Source: Prevotella sp. UBA3776
GTDB taxonomy: Bacteria; Bacteroidota; Bacteroidia; Bacteroidales; Bacteroidaceae
Direction: 5' to 3'
NCBI GenBank assembly: GCA_002369515.1
Contig: DFFM01000012.1
Span: 1-46,018, forward strand
DNA length: 46,018 nucleotides
The notes beneath the pieces were generated by a model, which was given only the letters and a program-made list of their open reading frames with translations, ran no database searches and was not told the DNA's origin. Positions 18,498 through 27,748 of this stretch are shown piece after piece (the stretch's first letter is position 1; every line of letters starts with the position of its first letter). A program made the position numbers and the translations under genes.

Positions 18498-19265
18498 ATG
18501 AACGGATTAGCCAAACGCATCGTGCCTTGCCTCGACGTGAAAGACGGCGAGACGGTAAAAGGAACAAACTTCGTCAACCTGCGCAAGGCGGGCGACCCTG
18601 TAGAACTGGGGAAAGCCTATAGCGACGCTGGGGCCGACGAACTGGTGTTTCTCGACATCACCGCCAGCTACGAGGGCCGCAAAACCTTTACCGAAATGGT
18701 TACCCGCGTGGCCGCCGAAGTCAACATCCCCTTCACCGTGGGAGGAGGCATTAACGAACTCGCCGACGTGGAGCGCCTGCTCCATGCTGGAGCTGACAAG
18801 GTGAGCATCAATTCGGCCGCCATCCGCCACCCGCAGCTCATTGGCGAAATAGCAGGCCGCTTCGGCTCCCAAGTGTGCGTGTGCGCCATAGACGCACGTC
18901 TCGACCCCGACGGGTGGCACTGCTACGTCAAGGGGGGACGCGAACGTGTTGAACTGGGCCTCTTCGACTGGGCACACGAAGCCCAAGAGCGTGGTGCAGG
19001 AGAAATACTCTTCACCAGCATGAACCACGACGGCGTAAAAAACGGCTATGCCAACGAAGCCCTCGCCCGACTGGCAGACGAACTCTCCATTCCCATCATC
19101 GCTAGCGGGGGCGCGGGAACCATGGAGCACTTCCGCGATGCTTTCACCCAGGGCAAGGCCGACGCTGCACTGGCTGCCAGTGTGTTCCACTTCGGAGAAA
19201 TACCCATACCAGCACTGAAGCAATATCTCCACAATCAGGGCATCAACGTCAGAATCTCTCGTTAG
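18498..19265 (+). CDS. hisF: Imidazole glycerol phosphate synthase, cyclase subunit
   Basis: Uses ammonia from HisH and PRFAR to make imidazole glycerol phosphate and AICAR. 255 residues; the barrel starts [19 protein letters not shown] with catalytic Asp13, followed by [10 protein letters not shown], the second acid in [10 protein letters not shown] and the phosphate site [12 protein letters not shown]. Length and motifs are complete. AICAR returns to purine synthesis. Confidence 0.97.
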   Translation: MNGLAKRIVPCLDVKDGETVKGTNFVNLRKAGDPVELGKAYSDAGADELVFLDITASYEGRKTFTEMVTRVAAEVNIPFTVGGGINELADVERLLHAGADKVSINSAAIRHPQLIGEIAGRFGSQVCVCAIDARLDPDGWHCYVKGGRERVELGLFDWAHEAQERGAGEILFTSMNHDGVKNGYANEALARLADELSIPIIASGGAGTMEHFRDAFTQGKADAALAASVFHFGEIPIPALKQYLHNQGINVRISR

Positions 19266-19335
19266 GCCTATAGGGCAAATAAGACTAATAAACCCTATAG
19301 GACCCACAAGACCAATAAGACCAACAACCCCCAAC
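19266..19335. repeat. Short tandem repeat 'AATAAGACC' between hisF and hisIE
   Basis: Units such as AATAAGACTA, AACCCTATAGGACCC, ACAAGACC and AATAAGACC make a loose ten-base repeat, close in sequence to the one at 14135-14182. CCTATAGGGC at the left and ACCCTATAGGACC are partly inverse. Confidence 0.55.
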
Positions 19336-19348
19336 CAAAAGAAAAAAA

Positions 19349-19996
19349 ATGACCATCGATTTCAATAAAACCAACGGGCTGGTTCCCGCCATCATCCAGG
19401 ATGCCGACACCAAGAATGTCCTCATGCTCGGCTACATGAACCAGGAGGCATTCGAAAAAACAGTGGCCACAGGGCGAGTCACTTTTTGGAGCCGTTCCAG
19501 AAAATGCCTGTGGACAAAGGGCGAAACATCGGGCAACTACCTCAACCTGGTAGATATCAAGAACGACTGCGACAACGACACGCTCTTGGTGCGCGTCCAT
19601 CCCCAGGGACCCACCTGCCACACGGGCACCGACACTTGCTGGGGCGAAGAAAACACAGCCCATCCGCTGGCCTTTCTCAGTTTCCTGCAAGACTTCATCG
19701 AGAAACGCCACGAAGAAATGCCCGAAGGGTCCTACACCACAAAGCTCTTCAAGGACGGACTCAACCGGATGGCGCAAAAGTTTGGAGAGGAAGCACTCGA
19801 AGCCGTCATCGAGGCCACCAATGGCAGCGACGACAAGTTTGTCTATGAGGTGTCTGACATGTTCTACCACCTCATCGTACTCCTCACCAGCAAGGGACTG
19901 CGCATAGAGGACGTGGCCCTCGAACTGCAAAAACGCCACGACCCCAACTGGGACAAGCAGCGCCGACAGGCCAAAAGCGAAGGCAAAATGGAATGA
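19349..19996 (+). CDS. hisIE: Bifunctional phosphoribosyl-AMP cyclohydrolase / phosphoribosyl-ATP pyrophosphatase
   Basis: Two early histidine steps in one 215-residue protein. The HisI half (1-105) has FWSRSRKCLWTKGETSGN, the Asp triplet NDCDNDT for metal and the zinc cysteines in GPTCHTGTDTCWGE. The HisE half (about 110-200) is a MazG-like helical domain with KFGEEALEAVIEA and YEVSDMFYHLIVLL. The fusion is common in Bacteroidetes. The remaining his genes (G, D, C, B) are not in this window. Confidence 0.96.
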   Translation: MTIDFNKTNGLVPAIIQDADTKNVLMLGYMNQEAFEKTVATGRVTFWSRSRKCLWTKGETSGNYLNLVDIKNDCDNDTLLVRVHPQGPTCHTGTDTCWGEENTAHPLAFLSFLQDFIEKRHEEMPEGSYTTKLFKDGLNRMAQKFGEEALEAVIEATNGSDDKFVYEVSDMFYHLIVLLTSKGLRIEDVALELQKRHDPNWDKQRRQAKSEGKME

Positions 19997-20027
19997 CAAC
20001 AAACGAACAACCAAACCGAGAAGCAAC

Positions 20028-20735
20028 ATGCTGATAGACTATCAAAAGGTACAAATCGCGCACGATGAAGAGAACATTCTCACTGACGTGGATTTCCACG
20101 CCGAAGAAGGTGAGTTCATCTATATCATCGGCAAGGTGGGCTCGGGCAAGAGCTCACTGCTCAAGACCCTCTACTGCGAACTGGACATCGACCAAGCCGA
20201 GAAAGCAGAAGCGCTGGGACGCAACCTGATGACCATCAAGCGAAAGGACATTCCTGCGCTGCGAAGGGAGATGGGGGTCATCTTCCAAGACTTCCAGCTG
20301 CTTCACGACCGCAGCGTTGAGAAAAACCTGCAGTTTGTGCTCCGCGCTACAGGATGGAAAGACAAGGCGCAAATCAACGAACGTATCGACGAGGTGCTCA
20401 CCGACGTGGGCATGGCTGACAAGAAAGACAAAATGCCCCACGAACTCTCCGGAGGCGAGCAGCAGCGTGTGGCCATTGCCCGCGCCATTCTGAACAAACC
20501 CAAGATGATTGTGGCCGACGAACCTACGGGCAACCTTGACCCCGAGACGGCCTCCAACATCGTGGCATTGCTCAAGCAAATCAGCATGAGCGGAACGGCT
20601 GTAGTGATGAGCACACACAACATACCCATGCTCGACAAGTATCCCGGCATTGTCTATCGGTGCAAAGACAAGGCTGTCATCGATGTCACCGCCGACTTCA
20701 CCAAACTCGACCTCTCAGAAGAAACCGAAGATTAA
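20028..20735 (+). CDS. ftsE: FtsE-like ABC transporter ATP-binding protein
   Basis: A 235-residue ABC ATPase. Walker A is [10 protein letters not shown], the Q-loop is VIFQDFQLL, the signature is [14 protein letters not shown] and Walker B is [14 protein letters not shown], followed by the His switch in MSTHN. The short length, the [16 protein letters not shown] stretch and the overall pattern fit FtsE, which works with FtsX in septal peptidoglycan remodelling. No ftsX or other permease gene is next to it; the neighbours are hisIE and lysC. A lone LolD/MacB-type ATPase is the alternative. Confidence 0.85.
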   Translation: MLIDYQKVQIAHDEENILTDVDFHAEEGEFIYIIGKVGSGKSSLLKTLYCELDIDQAEKAEALGRNLMTIKRKDIPALRREMGVIFQDFQLLHDRSVEKNLQFVLRATGWKDKAQINERIDEVLTDVGMADKKDKMPHELSGGEQQRVAIARAILNKPKMIVADEPTGNLDPETASNIVALLKQISMSGTAVVMSTHNIPMLDKYPGIVYRCKDKAVIDVTADFTKLDLSEETED

Positions 20736-20800
20736 TAGCCACAGACCATTCCGGCAAAAACGGATGGGGGTAGAATCCGAGCAGTCCGGAGAATTTGAGT

Positions 20801-20836
20801 ATTCCGAATAATCTGAAAATTCCGAATAATCTGAAA
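20801..20836. repeat. Two direct 18-base repeats before lysC
   Basis: ATTCCGAATAATCTGAAA occurs at 20801-20818 and again at 20819-20836, back to back, 32 bases before the aspartate kinase start. Related pieces (CATTCCGGC, AGTCCGGAG) occur just upstream, so the array was probably longer. Confidence 0.7.
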
Positions 20837-20868
20837 ACAAAAAACAAAAACATAAAAACAGCACGATC

Positions 20869-22188
20869 ATGAAAGTAATGAAATTTGGAGGAACTTCAGT
20901 CGGCTCTCCCGAGCGCATGAAGAACGTTTCCTCACTGGTCATCAAAGATGGTGAACCCGTTTTCGTAGTGTTATCGGCCATGTCGGGAACCACTAACTCG
21001 CTGGTGGAAATCTCCGACTATCTCTACAAGAAAAACCCTGAAGGAGCCAACGAAGTCATCAACCGCTTGGAGCAGAAGTACTACCAGCACGTTGAAGAAC
21101 TCTACTCCACCACCGAGTGGAAACAGAACACACGTGCTTTCCTCCAGGAAGAATTCCAATATCTCCGCTCGTTCACCAAAGAGTTGTTCACCAGCTTCGA
21201 GGAGAAAAACATCGTGGCACAGGGCGAAATCATCAGCACCAACATGATGACCAACTACATGAAGGAGCAAGGCATCGACGTGGTGCTGCTCTCTGCACTC
21301 GACTTCATGCGCACTGACAAAAATGCCGAACCCGACCCCTCCTACATCAAGGAGAAGCTAACGGCCATCATGAACGACAACCAAGGCCACATGGTATATA
21401 TCACACAGGGCTTCATCTGCCGCAACGCCTACGGTGAGGTGGACAACCTGCTGCGCGGCGGCAGCGACTACACCGCATCGCTCATCGGTGCTGCCCTGGC
21501 TGCCGAGGAAATCCAGATTTGGACCGACATCGACGGCATGCACAACAACGACCCGCGCATTGTCGATCACACTGAGGCTGTGCGCCAACTCCATTTCGAA
21601 GAAGCGGCCGAATTGGCCTACTTCGGAGCAAAGATTCTCCATCCCACCTGTGTTCAGCCCGCCAAATATGCGGGCATTCCTGTGCGTCTGAAGAACACCA
21701 TGGAGCCCGACGCACCTGGCACCATCATTGACAACGTCACTGTAAGGGGAAAAATCAAGGCCGTTGCCGCCAAGGACAATATCACCGCCATCAAGATCAA
21801 GTCCAGCCGCATGCTGCTTGCAACGGGATTCCTGCGCAAAGTGTTCGAGATTTTCGAGAGCTACCAAACGGCCATCGACATGATTGCCACCTCCGAAGTG
21901 GGCGTGTCGATGAGCATCGACAACGATGCCCATCTCAACGAAATCGTGGATGAACTCAAGAAGTACGGCACCGTCACCGTCGATTCAGACATGTGCATCA
22001 TCTGCGTCGTGGGCGACCTCGACTGGAGCAACGTGGGCTTCGAGACCATCACCACCGACGCCATGAAGGACATTCCTGTGCGCATGATATCCTACGGAGG
22101 CAGCAACTACAACATTTCCTTCCTCATTCGCTCCAGCGACAAGAAACGCGCCCTTCAGAACCTGAGCGACCAGCTCTTCAACAAATAG
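20869..22188 (+). CDS. lysC: Aspartate kinase
   Basis: Phosphorylates aspartate, the first step to lysine, threonine and methionine. The 439-residue single-function enzyme begins KVMKFGGTSVGS, with the substrate-binding GFICRNAYGEVDNLLRGGSDYTASL and then two ACT domains (about 300-439: ITAIKIKSSRMLLATGF and DMCIICVVGDL) that usually give feedback control. No homoserine dehydrogenase domain is fused. lysA follows after a spacer with a strong hairpin. Confidence 0.96.
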   Translation: MKVMKFGGTSVGSPERMKNVSSLVIKDGEPVFVVLSAMSGTTNSLVEISDYLYKKNPEGANEVINRLEQKYYQHVEELYSTTEWKQNTRAFLQEEFQYLRSFTKELFTSFEEKNIVAQGEIISTNMMTNYMKEQGIDVVLLSALDFMRTDKNAEPDPSYIKEKLTAIMNDNQGHMVYITQGFICRNAYGEVDNLLRGGSDYTASLIGAALAAEEIQIWTDIDGMHNNDPRIVDHTEAVRQLHFEEAAELAYFGAKILHPTCVQPAKYAGIPVRLKNTMEPDAPGTIIDNVTVRGKIKAVAAKDNITAIKIKSSRMLLATGFLRKVFEIFESYQTAIDMIATSEVGVSMSIDNDAHLNEIVDELKKYGTVTVDSDMCIICVVGDLDWSNVGFETITTDAMKDIPVRMISYGGSNYNISFLIRSSDKKRALQNLSDQLFNK

Positions 22189-22214
22189 ACCGCCTCACAC
22201 ACACCGAGGGGCAA

Positions 22215-22247
22215 GTGCAGGCTGTGGCTCGTCGTCACAGCCTGCAC
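22215..22247 (+). promoter_or_regulatory. Perfect 12-bp hairpin between lysC and lysA
   Basis: GTGCAGGCTGTG (22215-22226) and CACAGCCTGCAC (22236-22247) pair perfectly with a 9-base loop. No T-run follows; instead there is a GACACA tandem repeat (about 22254-22272). So it is more likely an mRNA stability or processing element, or a remnant repeat, than a terminator. Confidence 0.65.
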
Positions 22248-22298
22248 ATGCAAAGACACAGACACAGACACAAAAACAAGGAGAACAAAAAACAAAAG

Positions 22299-23456
22299 AT
22301 GAAAGGAACATTTCCTGTAGAACAATTCCAGGGCATGCAGACGCCCTTCTACTATTACGACACGCACATCCTGCGCCAAACCCTCAATACCATCCGCAAG
22401 GAGATGGCAAAGCACGACAACTGGCACGTCCACTACGCCGTCAAGGCCAATGCCAACCCCAAAGTGCTCAACATCATCCGCGAAGCCGGAATGGGAGTCG
22501 ATTGTGTCAGTGGAGGCGAAATCGAGGCTTCCCTCAAAGCAGGGTTCGCCGCCTCGAAAATCGTATTCGCCGGCGTGGGCAAAAGTGACTGGGAAATCAA
22601 TCTGGGACTCGATGCAGACATCTTCTGTTTCAACGTCGAGAGCATTCCCGAACTCGAAGTCATCAACCAGTTGGCGGCCAGCCGGGGCAAAGTGGCGCGC
22701 GTTGCCTTCAGACTCAATCCCAATGTGGGAGCCCACACCCATGCCAACATCACCACCGGCCTGGCCGAAAACAAGTTCGGCATTGCCATGGCCGACATGG
22801 TGGATGTCATCGAGCATGCCCATCAAATGGACCATGTGCAAGTGGTGGGACTTCATTTCCACATCGGCAGCCAGATACTCGACATGGGCGACTTCGAAGC
22901 GCTCTGCAATCGGGTCAACGATCTGCAAGACTTGCTCGACCGCCACCACATAACGCTCGAGCACATCAACGTGGGCGGCGGCCTCGGTGTTGACTACCAG
23001 CACCCCAACCGCGTACCACTGCCCGACTTCAAGGCCTACTTCGACACCTACGCCAAAAAACTCAAACTGCGCCACGGACAAACGCTCCATTTCGAACTCG
23101 GACGAGCCATTGTCGCACAGTGCGGTTCGCTCATCACCCGCACACTCTACGTGAAGGAAGGCGCATTCAAGAAGTTCGCCATCGTCGATGCAGGATTCAC
23201 CGACCTCATCCGCCCCGCTCTCTACCAGGCCTACCACAAAATAGAGAACATCACCAGCGAAGCCCCTCTGCAGACCTACGACGTGGTGGGGCCCATCTGC
23301 GAATCCACCGACGTCTTTGCCAAGCAAACCGACCTCAACGCCATCCAACGCGGCGACCTCCTGGCCATACGCTCAGCCGGTGCATACGGCGAGATAATGG
23401 CAAGCCAGTACAACTGCCGCCGACTGCCTGAAGGTTACATCACCGAAGATTTCTAG
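22299..23456 (+). CDS. lysA: Diaminopimelate decarboxylase
   Basis: PLP enzyme converting meso-DAP to lysine, the last step. 385 residues, fold type III barrel. PLP binds Lys49 in HYAVKANANPKVL; HFHIGSQI, the glycine-rich INVGGGLGVDY and ELGRAIVAQCG follow, and the active-site CESTDVFAK sits near the C-terminus. I start at 22299 (MKGTFPVEQF), after an A-rich leader; upstream in-frame codons run through lysC in another frame. The next gene starts one base after the stop. Confidence 0.96.
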   Translation: MKGTFPVEQFQGMQTPFYYYDTHILRQTLNTIRKEMAKHDNWHVHYAVKANANPKVLNIIREAGMGVDCVSGGEIEASLKAGFAASKIVFAGVGKSDWEINLGLDADIFCFNVESIPELEVINQLAASRGKVARVAFRLNPNVGAHTHANITTGLAENKFGIAMADMVDVIEHAHQMDHVQVVGLHFHIGSQILDMGDFEALCNRVNDLQDLLDRHHITLEHINVGGGLGVDYQHPNRVPLPDFKAYFDTYAKKLKLRHGQTLHFELGRAIVAQCGSLITRTLYVKEGAFKKFAIVDAGFTDLIRPALYQAYHKIENITSEAPLQTYDVVGPICESTDVFAKQTDLNAIQRGDLLAIRSAGAYGEIMASQYNCRRLPEGYITEDF

Positions 23457-23457
23457 C

Positions 23458-24018
23458 ATGACAGAACAAACCACCTCCATCGTCATCATCGACCACAACG
23501 ATGCACCTAAGCTCGAAGATGCGCTCCGCGCCCATCTTCCTGCCCAAGATGAAATCGAACATAACGAAATCATCATTGTGGTCGATAAAGGCAAAAAAGA
23601 GTCTGAGGAACTGCTCGAACGCATGAAACCACAGTTCCCCAACATCCACATCACCTTTGTCCCCGACTCCTCACGCCGCATGAGCGACCAGAAGATAGCC
23701 ATCCTGCTGGGCGTTCGCGCCGCCCGAAACGAAAGGGTGCAGCTGATAGACACGCTCTACGCCAACTTCACCCCCTTCCGCCAATTTGCATGCCTCCAAC
23801 GCCACAAAGCGCTGGCCCGCCGAGGCGGAGGATTCGACCTCGAAATGGCCGACGACGCCATCTGTTTCAGCAAGTCAAAGTTCCTCCGGCGCGACGTGTT
23901 CGAAACGAACATATCCTTTGTCCATTCCTGCTACGTGCCACAAAGCGGACACTATGCACGGCGAATGTGGATGAACTTGAAGTACCTGCTCCACAAATGC
24001 CACCTCTACCAAGGCTGA
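23458..24018 (+). CDS. Short family-2-like glycosyltransferase, probably without activity
   Basis: 186 residues. The N-terminus (TSIVIIDHNDAPKLEDAL, NEIIIVVDKGKKESEE, then QKIAILLGVRAARNE) follows the first half of GT-A family 2 transferases. Where those enzymes usually continue with the strand and acidic DxD-type metal site, this protein reads RVQLIDTLYANFTPFR, so no clear DxD is left. The C-terminal third (RRDVFETNISFV, RMWMNLKYLLHKC) resembles the end of the family. It may be a shortened pseudoenzyme. It starts one base after lysA and is followed by another glycosyltransferase-like gene. Confidence 0.6.
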   Translation: MTEQTTSIVIIDHNDAPKLEDALRAHLPAQDEIEHNEIIIVVDKGKKESEELLERMKPQFPNIHITFVPDSSRRMSDQKIAILLGVRAARNERVQLIDTLYANFTPFRQFACLQRHKALARRGGGFDLEMADDAICFSKSKFLRRDVFETNISFVHSCYVPQSGHYARRMWMNLKYLLHKCHLYQG

Positions 24019-24082
24019 GCGTCACACGCCTCGGACCCCTTCCTTTCCACCCTAGCACCATTCCCTTTACCGCGTTTGCACC

Positions 24083-25237
24083 ATGAAGATTTTGCACTAC
24101 CTTTCAGCCACACCCCCCGGCGACCATTACACCGCGGTCTTCGCCAAGACTCTTGTCGAAAGCCTGCAGCCGCTGGCTCAGGTCATGCTCATCGATGCAA
24201 ACACGCAAAAGGGTGCCTCGCCCCGGCAGCAAACCGAAGCCTTTGCACCTGACATTGTCCACATCCACACTTGCTGGGACCTCTCGTCGGCACAAATGGC
24301 CAAATGGGCACACAGCCACAACATGCCCGTCGTTCTCTCACCCCATGGAAAACTCGAACCATGGGTCGTCGATGACAACTACCTCCACGAGAAACTCCCC
24401 AAGCTGCTCCTCTACCAGCACGAAATGATTTGCAATGCCGACGCCATCGTGGTCACTGGCGACATGGAACTGCAGGCGCTCAGCACACTCTCCTGGAACG
24501 AACGGTTCAAGAGCAAACGCCCCTGGAACGACCGTCTGTGCGTCATCAAGAACGCCACCACCAGCAACGACATAAGCAGCGAACAGATGGCCCAACAAAC
24601 CATTCGCCTCTACCGCAAGGTCATCGACTCCAACGCAGGCATGCTCATGAACCACGAAGCCCGACTGGCGCTCGACGGACTGCTCCGCGCCGGCGTTGCA
24701 CGCTCTGCACAGAGCAACACCATCACCGCCGAGCAAATCAACACCATCAACCACCTCGATGCCGAGTCTTGGCGCAAACTGCTCATCCATGCTGCCGACG
24801 AGGACGTGCTCCATCTGGTCAAAAAAGGTGTCGAACAAATGCAATTTACCGCCCCCGACATCGTTATTCAAAATATAGACCGCTTCTCGCAGCGGCGGCC
24901 AAAAGCCAAAGGACCGCTCGAGCGCACCAAGGTGGCCGACAAAAGCATGCGCGCCGACTTCCGCCCATGGGAAGAATACCACTCGCCCAGCCTCGAACTC
25001 GACTTCTGCCGCATGGTGGCCAATACCCAGCACGAAATGCGAAAGGCCAAGCTCAGCCTCCGCCACCTCGCCGAGCTCTACGAGCAAATGCGATATGCCG
25101 ACCTCGACGAGGAACTGGTGGGCAGCATGCTGCGCGACACACGCCTCTACGAGTTCACTCAGCAGCTGCAACTGACACTCAACCAACAGTTCGGACTCAC
25201 CGAAGGCTTCATGCCCGTAGCTCCCCTTTCGCCCTGA
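24083..25237 (+). CDS. GT4-like N-terminal domain protein with an unusual C-terminus
   Basis: 384 residues. The first 150 follow the acceptor-binding half of family-4 (GT-B) glycosyltransferases: MKILHYLSATPPGDHYT, APDIVHIHTCWDLSSAQ, VVLSPHGKLEPWV and ICNADAIVVTGDMELQAL. The expected second Rossmann domain with its nucleotide-sugar ExxxxxxxE element is not visible; instead residues 175-384 are mostly helical and charged (EMRKAKLSLRHLAELYEQM). So it may bind a glycan or partner but lack normal donor binding. Paired with the short GT2-like gene 64 bases upstream. Confidence 0.6.
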   Translation: MKILHYLSATPPGDHYTAVFAKTLVESLQPLAQVMLIDANTQKGASPRQQTEAFAPDIVHIHTCWDLSSAQMAKWAHSHNMPVVLSPHGKLEPWVVDDNYLHEKLPKLLLYQHEMICNADAIVVTGDMELQALSTLSWNERFKSKRPWNDRLCVIKNATTSNDISSEQMAQQTIRLYRKVIDSNAGMLMNHEARLALDGLLRAGVARSAQSNTITAEQINTINHLDAESWRKLLIHAADEDVLHLVKKGVEQMQFTAPDIVIQNIDRFSQRRPKAKGPLERTKVADKSMRADFRPWEEYHSPSLELDFCRMVANTQHEMRKAKLSLRHLAELYEQMRYADLDEELVGSMLRDTRLYEFTQQLQLTLNQQFGLTEGFMPVAPLSP

Positions 25238-25329
25238 CCTCTAGTGCCGAGTCCCCGCCAAAACCATCTACGCCTGCTGAAAACCAACAAACATCCTCAA
25301 TTCCTTAAAAATAAAAAAACGAAAACACT

Positions 25330-27309
25330 ATGGAACACATAGAAGAGAAAGACCTAAGATACCTCCTGCTGCTCTCACAATCGTTCCCGACGATTGCCGA
25401 CGCTAGCACCGAGATCATCAATCTCCAAGCCATTCTCAACCTTCCCAAAGGCACCGAACACTTCCTCGCCGACATTCACGGCGAGTACGAAGCCTTCCAG
25501 CATGTGCTCAAAAACGCATCGGGCAACATTAAACGCAAGGTTCACGAAATATTTGGCAACGAACTGCGCGAGGCCGAAATGCGCGAACTCTGCACACTCA
25601 TCTACTACCCCGAGCAGAAACTGGAAATCGTCAAAAGCACCGAAGACGACATCTACGACTGGTACCAGATTATCATCAACCGGCTCGTCCGCGTTTGCCG
25701 CGACATCTCCAGCAAGTACACACGCTCCAAGGTGCGCAAAAACCTCCCACCCGACTTCTCCTACATCATACAGGAGCTCCTCCACGAACACACCGAGGAC
25801 ATCAATAAAACGGCCTACGTCAACGGCATCATCGAAACCATCATCTCCACAGGACGTTCCGACGATTTCATCACCGCCATCTGCAACGTCATCCAACGAC
25901 TCGCCATCGACTATCTCCACATACTTGGCGACATCTACGACAGAGGCCCCGGCGCACACATCATCATGGACACCATGGCCACCTACAAGCATTGGGACAT
26001 TCAGTGGGGCAACCACGACATCCTGTGGATGGGTGCCAGCGCAGGCAACGACGCCTGCATCTGCAACGTCATACGCCTCTCCCTGCGCTATGCCAACCTC
26101 GCCACTCTCGAAGACGGCTACGGCATCAATCTAGTACCACTGGCCACCTTCGCCATGGAAACCTATGCCGACGACCCCTGCCTCGAGTTCAAGCCCAAGC
26201 TGCAAGGCGACAACCTACGCATGGACGAAAAGACCATCAGACTCATCACCCAAATGCACAAAGCCATTGCCGTGCTCCAGTTCAAAACCGAGGCTGCCGT
26301 CATCGACCGACACCCCGAGTGGCACATGGACGACCGACGACTCTTCAACTGTATTGACTACCAGCGCGGCGTATGCACCATCGGCGGCAACGAATACCCA
26401 ATGAGCAGCTGCCACTTCCCCACCATCGACCCCGCCTGCCCCAACCGGCTGACGCCCGAAGAGGAACAGCTCATGCACAAACTCCATCATTCCTTCCGAG
26501 TGAGCGAAAAACTGCAGAAACACATGCGCATCATCCGAGGCCACGGCTGCATGTACGCCATCTACAACAACAACCTGCTCTTCCACGCATCCGTCCCCCT
26601 CAACGCCGACGGAACACTCAAGGAAGTAGAACTCTACGGTGGGAAAAAATACAGCGGCAAAGACCTCATGCACAACACCGGCATGATCATCCGCTCTGCA
26701 TTCACCGCCGACTCAACTGCCGACGAACGACGCTACGCCATCGACTATTTCCTCTACCTCTGGTGCGGACCCGACTCCATCCTCTTCGACAAGTCAAAGA
26801 TGGCCACCTTCGAACGCTATTTCCTCAAAGACAAAACAACTTACAAAGAAGAGAAAGGCAACTACTTCAAACTGCGCGACAACGAAGAAGTGTGCGACCG
26901 AATCCTCGACGCTTTCGGAGTGACCGGGCCCAACCGCCACATCATCAACGGCCACGTGCCCGTCCATGCTGCCGAAGGCGAAAACCCCATCAAGGCCAAC
27001 GGCAAGCTCATGGTCATCGACGGCGGATTCTCACAGGCCTACCACAAAGAGACAGGCATTGCAGGCTACACGCTGGTCTATCACAGTCGAGGATTCCAGC
27101 TCGTACAACACGAGCCCTTCAGCAGCGCCACCGATGCCATCCAGCGAGGCACCGACATCAAGAGCACCACACAAATCGTCGAAATGTCCAACCGACGCAT
27201 GCTCGTAGCCGACACAGACAAAGGCACACTGCTCAAACAGCAAGTTGCCGACTTGCAGAAACTCCTCTATGCCTACCGCCACGGCATCATCAAGGAGAAA
27301 CGACCGTAA
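25330..27309 (+). CDS. fbp: Fructose-1,6-bisphosphatase class III
   Basis: Gluconeogenic phosphatase making fructose-6-phosphate. 659 residues, the usual length for this large class. The metallophosphatase fold is seen in FLADIHGEYEAF, ILGDIYDRGPGAH and WGNHDILWMGA, and later in INGHVPVH and GGFSQAYHKETGIAGYTL. The start MEHIEEKDLRYL fits the family and follows an A-rich leader. A perfect 30-bp hairpin ends the unit. Confidence 0.95.
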   Translation: MEHIEEKDLRYLLLLSQSFPTIADASTEIINLQAILNLPKGTEHFLADIHGEYEAFQHVLKNASGNIKRKVHEIFGNELREAEMRELCTLIYYPEQKLEIVKSTEDDIYDWYQIIINRLVRVCRDISSKYTRSKVRKNLPPDFSYIIQELLHEHTEDINKTAYVNGIIETIISTGRSDDFITAICNVIQRLAIDYLHILGDIYDRGPGAHIIMDTMATYKHWDIQWGNHDILWMGASAGNDACICNVIRLSLRYANLATLEDGYGINLVPLATFAMETYADDPCLEFKPKLQGDNLRMDEKTIRLITQMHKAIAVLQFKTEAAVIDRHPEWHMDDRRLFNCIDYQRGVCTIGGNEYPMSSCHFPTIDPACPNRLTPEEEQLMHKLHHSFRVSEKLQKHMRIIRGHGCMYAIYNNNLLFHASVPLNADGTLKEVELYGGKKYSGKDLMHNTGMIIRSAFTADSTADERRYAIDYFLYLWCGPDSILFDKSKMATFERYFLKDKTTYKEEKGNYFKLRDNEEVCDRILDAFGVTGPNRHIINGHVPVHAAEGENPIKANGKLMVIDGGFSQAYHKETGIAGYTLVYHSRGFQLVQHEPFSSATDAIQRGTDIKSTTQIVEMSNRRMLVADTDKGTLLKQQVADLQKLLYAYRHGIIKEKRP

Positions 27310-27388
27310 GTTCTGCCATCCAATTTTTTCGATTTCCATAAGCAAAACTTTTCACGGCGTAAAAGCTGAGAAGCCTATCCAACTTTCA

Positions 27389-27456
27389 AAAAATAAAACC
27401 CGACGCGCAGCGGAAATTCTCTAGAAAATTTCCGCTGCGCGTCGGGTTTTATTTTT
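27389..27456. terminator. Perfect 30-bp inverted repeat after fbp, bidirectional terminator
   Basis: The arms 27389-27418 and 27427-27456 are exact inverse complements with an 8-base loop; the core is CCCGACGCGCAGCGG and the outer ends are A-rich and T-rich (TTTTATTTTT). It can stop transcription from either strand. The arms are longer than a usual terminator. Confidence 0.85.
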
Positions 27457-27533
27457 GCCTTGGCTGAGTTCCCGAAAACAACGTCGGTTTTCGCGTTGTG
27501 AAAGTGAGAAAAGATTGGAAAAAATTATAAAAC

Positions 27534-27666
27534 TGTCAGCAGGATAAAAGAATGTAAAATTGTCAGTCGGCTAAGCAAACAGCCGTTAACCACAGAAAAA
27601 GAACTGTTAAAAAGCGACAAAAGATAGGACAAAATGGCAGTTTTCGGCTTTTTGCGCCTATATTTG
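27534..27666 (+). promoter_or_regulatory. htrA promoter region with repeated TGTCAG
   Basis: TATATTTG at 27659-27666 fits the -7 box, 83 bases before the htrA start; the -33 region is poor. Upstream, TGTCAG occurs at 27534-27539 and 27561-27566, each in an A-rich AAAActTGTCAG-like context 27 bases apart. They may be operator half-sites, for example for stress control; unproven. The rest of the 27310-27748 gap holds only the terminator. Confidence 0.4.
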
Positions 27667-27748
27667 CACTCTCAGAAACAGCCAACCCACATTGTGGGAA
27701 GCGGTGAGAACTTGAGAATTAACAATTTAACAAAAAACTGATAAGACA

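Noticed and set aside
22189..22298. Lysine riboswitch before lysA
   Set aside because: The spacer is too short and has a single simple stem, not the multi-helix L-box fold.
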